Shown: piece by piece, positions 22,327 to 23,248 of the stretch | Layout of the letters: each line of letters begins with the position of its first letter | Position numbering within the stretch: position 1 is the stretch's first letter | NCBI GenBank assembly: GCA_044221335.1 | Contig: JBGAPI010000067.1 | Location: 1 to 23,248, forward strand | Length of the DNA stretch: 23,248 nt | From: JBGAPI01 sp044221335 | GTDB lineage: Bacteria > Pseudomonadota > Gammaproteobacteria > Xanthomonadales > Ahniellaceae | Direction: 5' to 3' | Position numbers and translations under genes: made by a program | The notes under the pieces: generated by a model | What the model was told of the DNA's origin: nothing | The model's input: only the letters and a program-made list of their open reading frames with translations | Databases searched by the model: none

Positions 22327-22809
22327 TCAGTGGTGATGACCGCCCGGCCCGTGCGCATGGCCATGGGCGATCTCTTCCTCGCTGGCGGCGCGCACGTCGA
22401 CGACCTCGATCTCGAAGTTGAGCGTCTTGCCGGCCATCGGATGGTTGAGGTCGACGTCGATCACGCTCTGGCCGACTTTGATCACGGTGACCATGCGCTG
22501 GCCGCCGTCCTTCACCGACAGCACGGTCTGCATGCCCGGCTTCAGGCGATCGGCCTGGTGGAAGTACTTCTTCGGCACCCGCTGGACCATCTCCTCGCGG
22601 CGCTCGCCATAGCCGTTCTCCGGCGTGACCGTGACCGCGAACTTGTCGCCGGCGGCGTGGCCGTGCAGCGCGTTCTCGACACCCGGGATCAGCTGGCCGT
22701 GGCCGACGAGGATGGTCAGGGGATCGTTGCCGACCGAGGACTCGATCGGGCCGCCGGCGTCGGACAGGCTGTAGTGGAATTGCACCACGGTGTCTTTATC
22801 GATGTTCAT
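22327..22809 (-). CDS. slyD: FKBP-type peptidyl-prolyl isomerase, SlyD-like
   Basis: The 160-residue protein has the SlyD arrangement: an FKBP half (VVQFHYSLSDAGG, GHGQLIPGVENALHG at 36-50), the inserted-in-flap chaperone domain (PENGYGERREEMVQRVPKK, 63-81), and a second FKBP part with D120LNHPMAGKTLNFEIEVVDV. It catalyses proline cis-trans isomerisation and acts as a cytoplasmic folding helper. The tail is histidine-rich (HGHAHGPGGHHH, 149-160), as in metal-binding SlyD proteins that supply nickel, but it is short and lacks the cysteines of E. coli SlyD. The ATG at 22809 has GGAG 7 nt upstream; the longer frame from 22842 is less likely. A closely related SlpA/FkpB-type name is possible. Confidence 0.92.
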   Translation of the reverse strand: MNIDKDTVVQFHYSLSDAGGPIESSVGNDPLTILVGHGQLIPGVENALHGHAAGDKFAVTVTPENGYGERREEMVQRVPKKYFHQADRLKPGMQTVLSVKDGGQRMVTVIKVGQSVIDVDLNHPMAGKTLNFEIEVVDVRAASEEEIAHGHAHGPGGHHH

Positions 22810-22857
22810 CTCGGGGCTCCGCTCGAAAAAATGGGCGCGCATGGTAGCAGGGTGCCG

Positions 22858-22944
22858 TCGTAGGGGCGGGGCGAGCCGCGACCGGAGACGCCGCGAACTC
22901 GGGGCTTGCGCCCCTCATACATCGGGACTTGCGTCCCTCCTGCA
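22858..22944. repeat. REP-like repeat cluster: one inverted and two direct copies
   Basis: Direct copies at 22899-22921 (stem GGGGC-TTGC-GCCCC) and 22922-22944 (stem GGGAC-TTGC-GTCCC) are adjacent. An inverted copy lies at about 22858-22882, whose reverse complement reads TCGCGGCTCGCCCCGCCCCT. The arrangement repeats that at 7089-7197. The cluster lies between the SlyD start and the terminator at 22962. Confidence 0.75.
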
Positions 22945-22961
22945 GCGAATGGGCCAAAGAA

Positions 22962-22985
22962 AAAGGCCGCATCCCTGCGGCCTTT
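22962..22985 (-). terminator. Rho-independent terminator
   Basis: AAAGGCCGC (22962-22970) and GCGGCCTTT (22977-22985) form a perfect 9-bp stem with an ATCCCT loop. On the minus strand the stem runs into TTTTTCTTT. It lies about 50 nt beyond the stop of the gene at the right edge (23035), which it should terminate. Confidence 0.88.
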
Positions 22986-23034
22986 CGCTTTGCCGGATCG
23001 ACTGGGGGCGATCCGGCGGGTGTGCGCTCTACCC

Positions 23035-23248
23035 TCAGTTGACCGTGAGGGTCACGTCGTCGACCAGGAACGAGGTCTGCAGGCTGCTGTCCTCGGTCGC
23101 GGTGAACTTCACCGAGACGGTCTGGCCGATGTAGGCCGTCGCGTCGCAGGTGTAGGCGACGTAGGCCGTGCCCTTGTTGAGGTTCGACAGGCTGGTGCAG
23201 GTCTTCAGCACGGTGCCCGAGGCGTTGACGATCGCCACGGTGAGCTTG
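23035..23248 (-). CDS. C-terminus of a secreted protein (partial)
   Basis: The last 71 codons of a gene whose start lies beyond the right edge. The visible part is a beta-sandwich-like domain with NASGTVLKTCTSLSNLN, AYVAYTCDATAYIGQTVSVKF and the ending EDSSLQTSFLVDDVTLTVN. Domains ending in (E/D)SSLQTSF(V/L)(V/I)DDV are typical of the C-termini of secreted proteases and other exoenzymes in Lysobacter- and Xanthomonas-like bacteria. The two cysteines (in LKTC and YTC) may form a disulfide. The catalytic part is not visible, so the enzyme class is unknown. A terminator follows at 22962-22985. Confidence 0.75.
   Translation of the reverse strand, partial: KLTVAIVNASGTVLKTCTSLSNLNKGTAYVAYTCDATAYIGQTVSVKFTATEDSSLQTSFLVDDVTLTVN

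Noticed and set aside
22899..22944. Riboswitch or leader RNA upstream of slyD
   Set aside because: The hairpins are members of a dispersed repeat family found beside unrelated genes, so they are not specific to slyD.

Overview
The window is GC-rich throughout (the coding strands strongly favour G/C in third codon positions). It looks like chromosomal DNA of a gammaproteobacterium of the Lysobacterales (Xanthomonadales) type. The pointers are the sdhC-sdhD-sdhA-(small membrane protein)-sdhB order, a pbpC gene coupled to a large bacterial alpha-2-macroglobulin gene, many short hairpin repeats of the REP kind, and a secreted protein ending in FSDGFE. The taxonomic placement is inference from gene content and repeat style; no rRNA or marker gene is present.

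Layout, left to right. (1) 1-900: a GNAT acetyltransferase gene bracketed by two related palindromes of the GGGGCCAGAGT type, probably a small mobile-repeat neighbourhood. (2) 940-5152, minus strand: the succinate dehydrogenase operon. A short SDHAF4-type (DUF1674) assembly factor is followed by sdhC, sdhD, sdhA, a two-helix membrane protein that resembles the Mpo1/DUF962 family, and sdhB, closed by a rho-independent terminator. The ygfZ gene (Fe-S cluster protein repair) diverges from it at 5306. (3) 6214-7038: an orphan PhnD-type periplasmic binding protein. (4) 7397-10987, plus strand: five genes with 4- or 8-nt overlaps or a 1-nt gap, so very likely one transcript. They encode a four-helix membrane protein with four acid-x3-His pairs, a divergent Lgt paralogue, a proline-rich bitopic protein, a ferritin-like putative diiron protein, and a radical SAM protein with the cysteine layout of the MJ0619/tetraether-synthase (COG1964) family. 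This is the most likely undescribed system in the window; I infer a membrane-lipid or lipoprotein modification pathway. (5) 11046-19093, minus strand: the alpha-2-macroglobulin gene, split by an in-frame TAG just before its thioester domain, then pbpC with a GTGA overlap. (6) 19467-21248, minus strand: a secreted tandem DUF4394 protein. (7) 21667-22218, plus strand: a periplasmic DUF4124-glutaredoxin-like fusion. (8) 22327-22809, minus strand: a SlyD-like FKBP peptidyl-prolyl isomerase. (9) From 23035 to the right edge, minus strand: the C-terminus of a secreted protein, followed by its terminator.

A dispersed hairpin family occurs at several intergenic sites. Its stem sequence changes while pairing is kept, and two loci share the same arrangement of one inverted copy followed by two direct copies. 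Very long open frames on the strand opposite sdhA, pbpC and the macroglobulin gene are GC-bias shadows and are not annotated.
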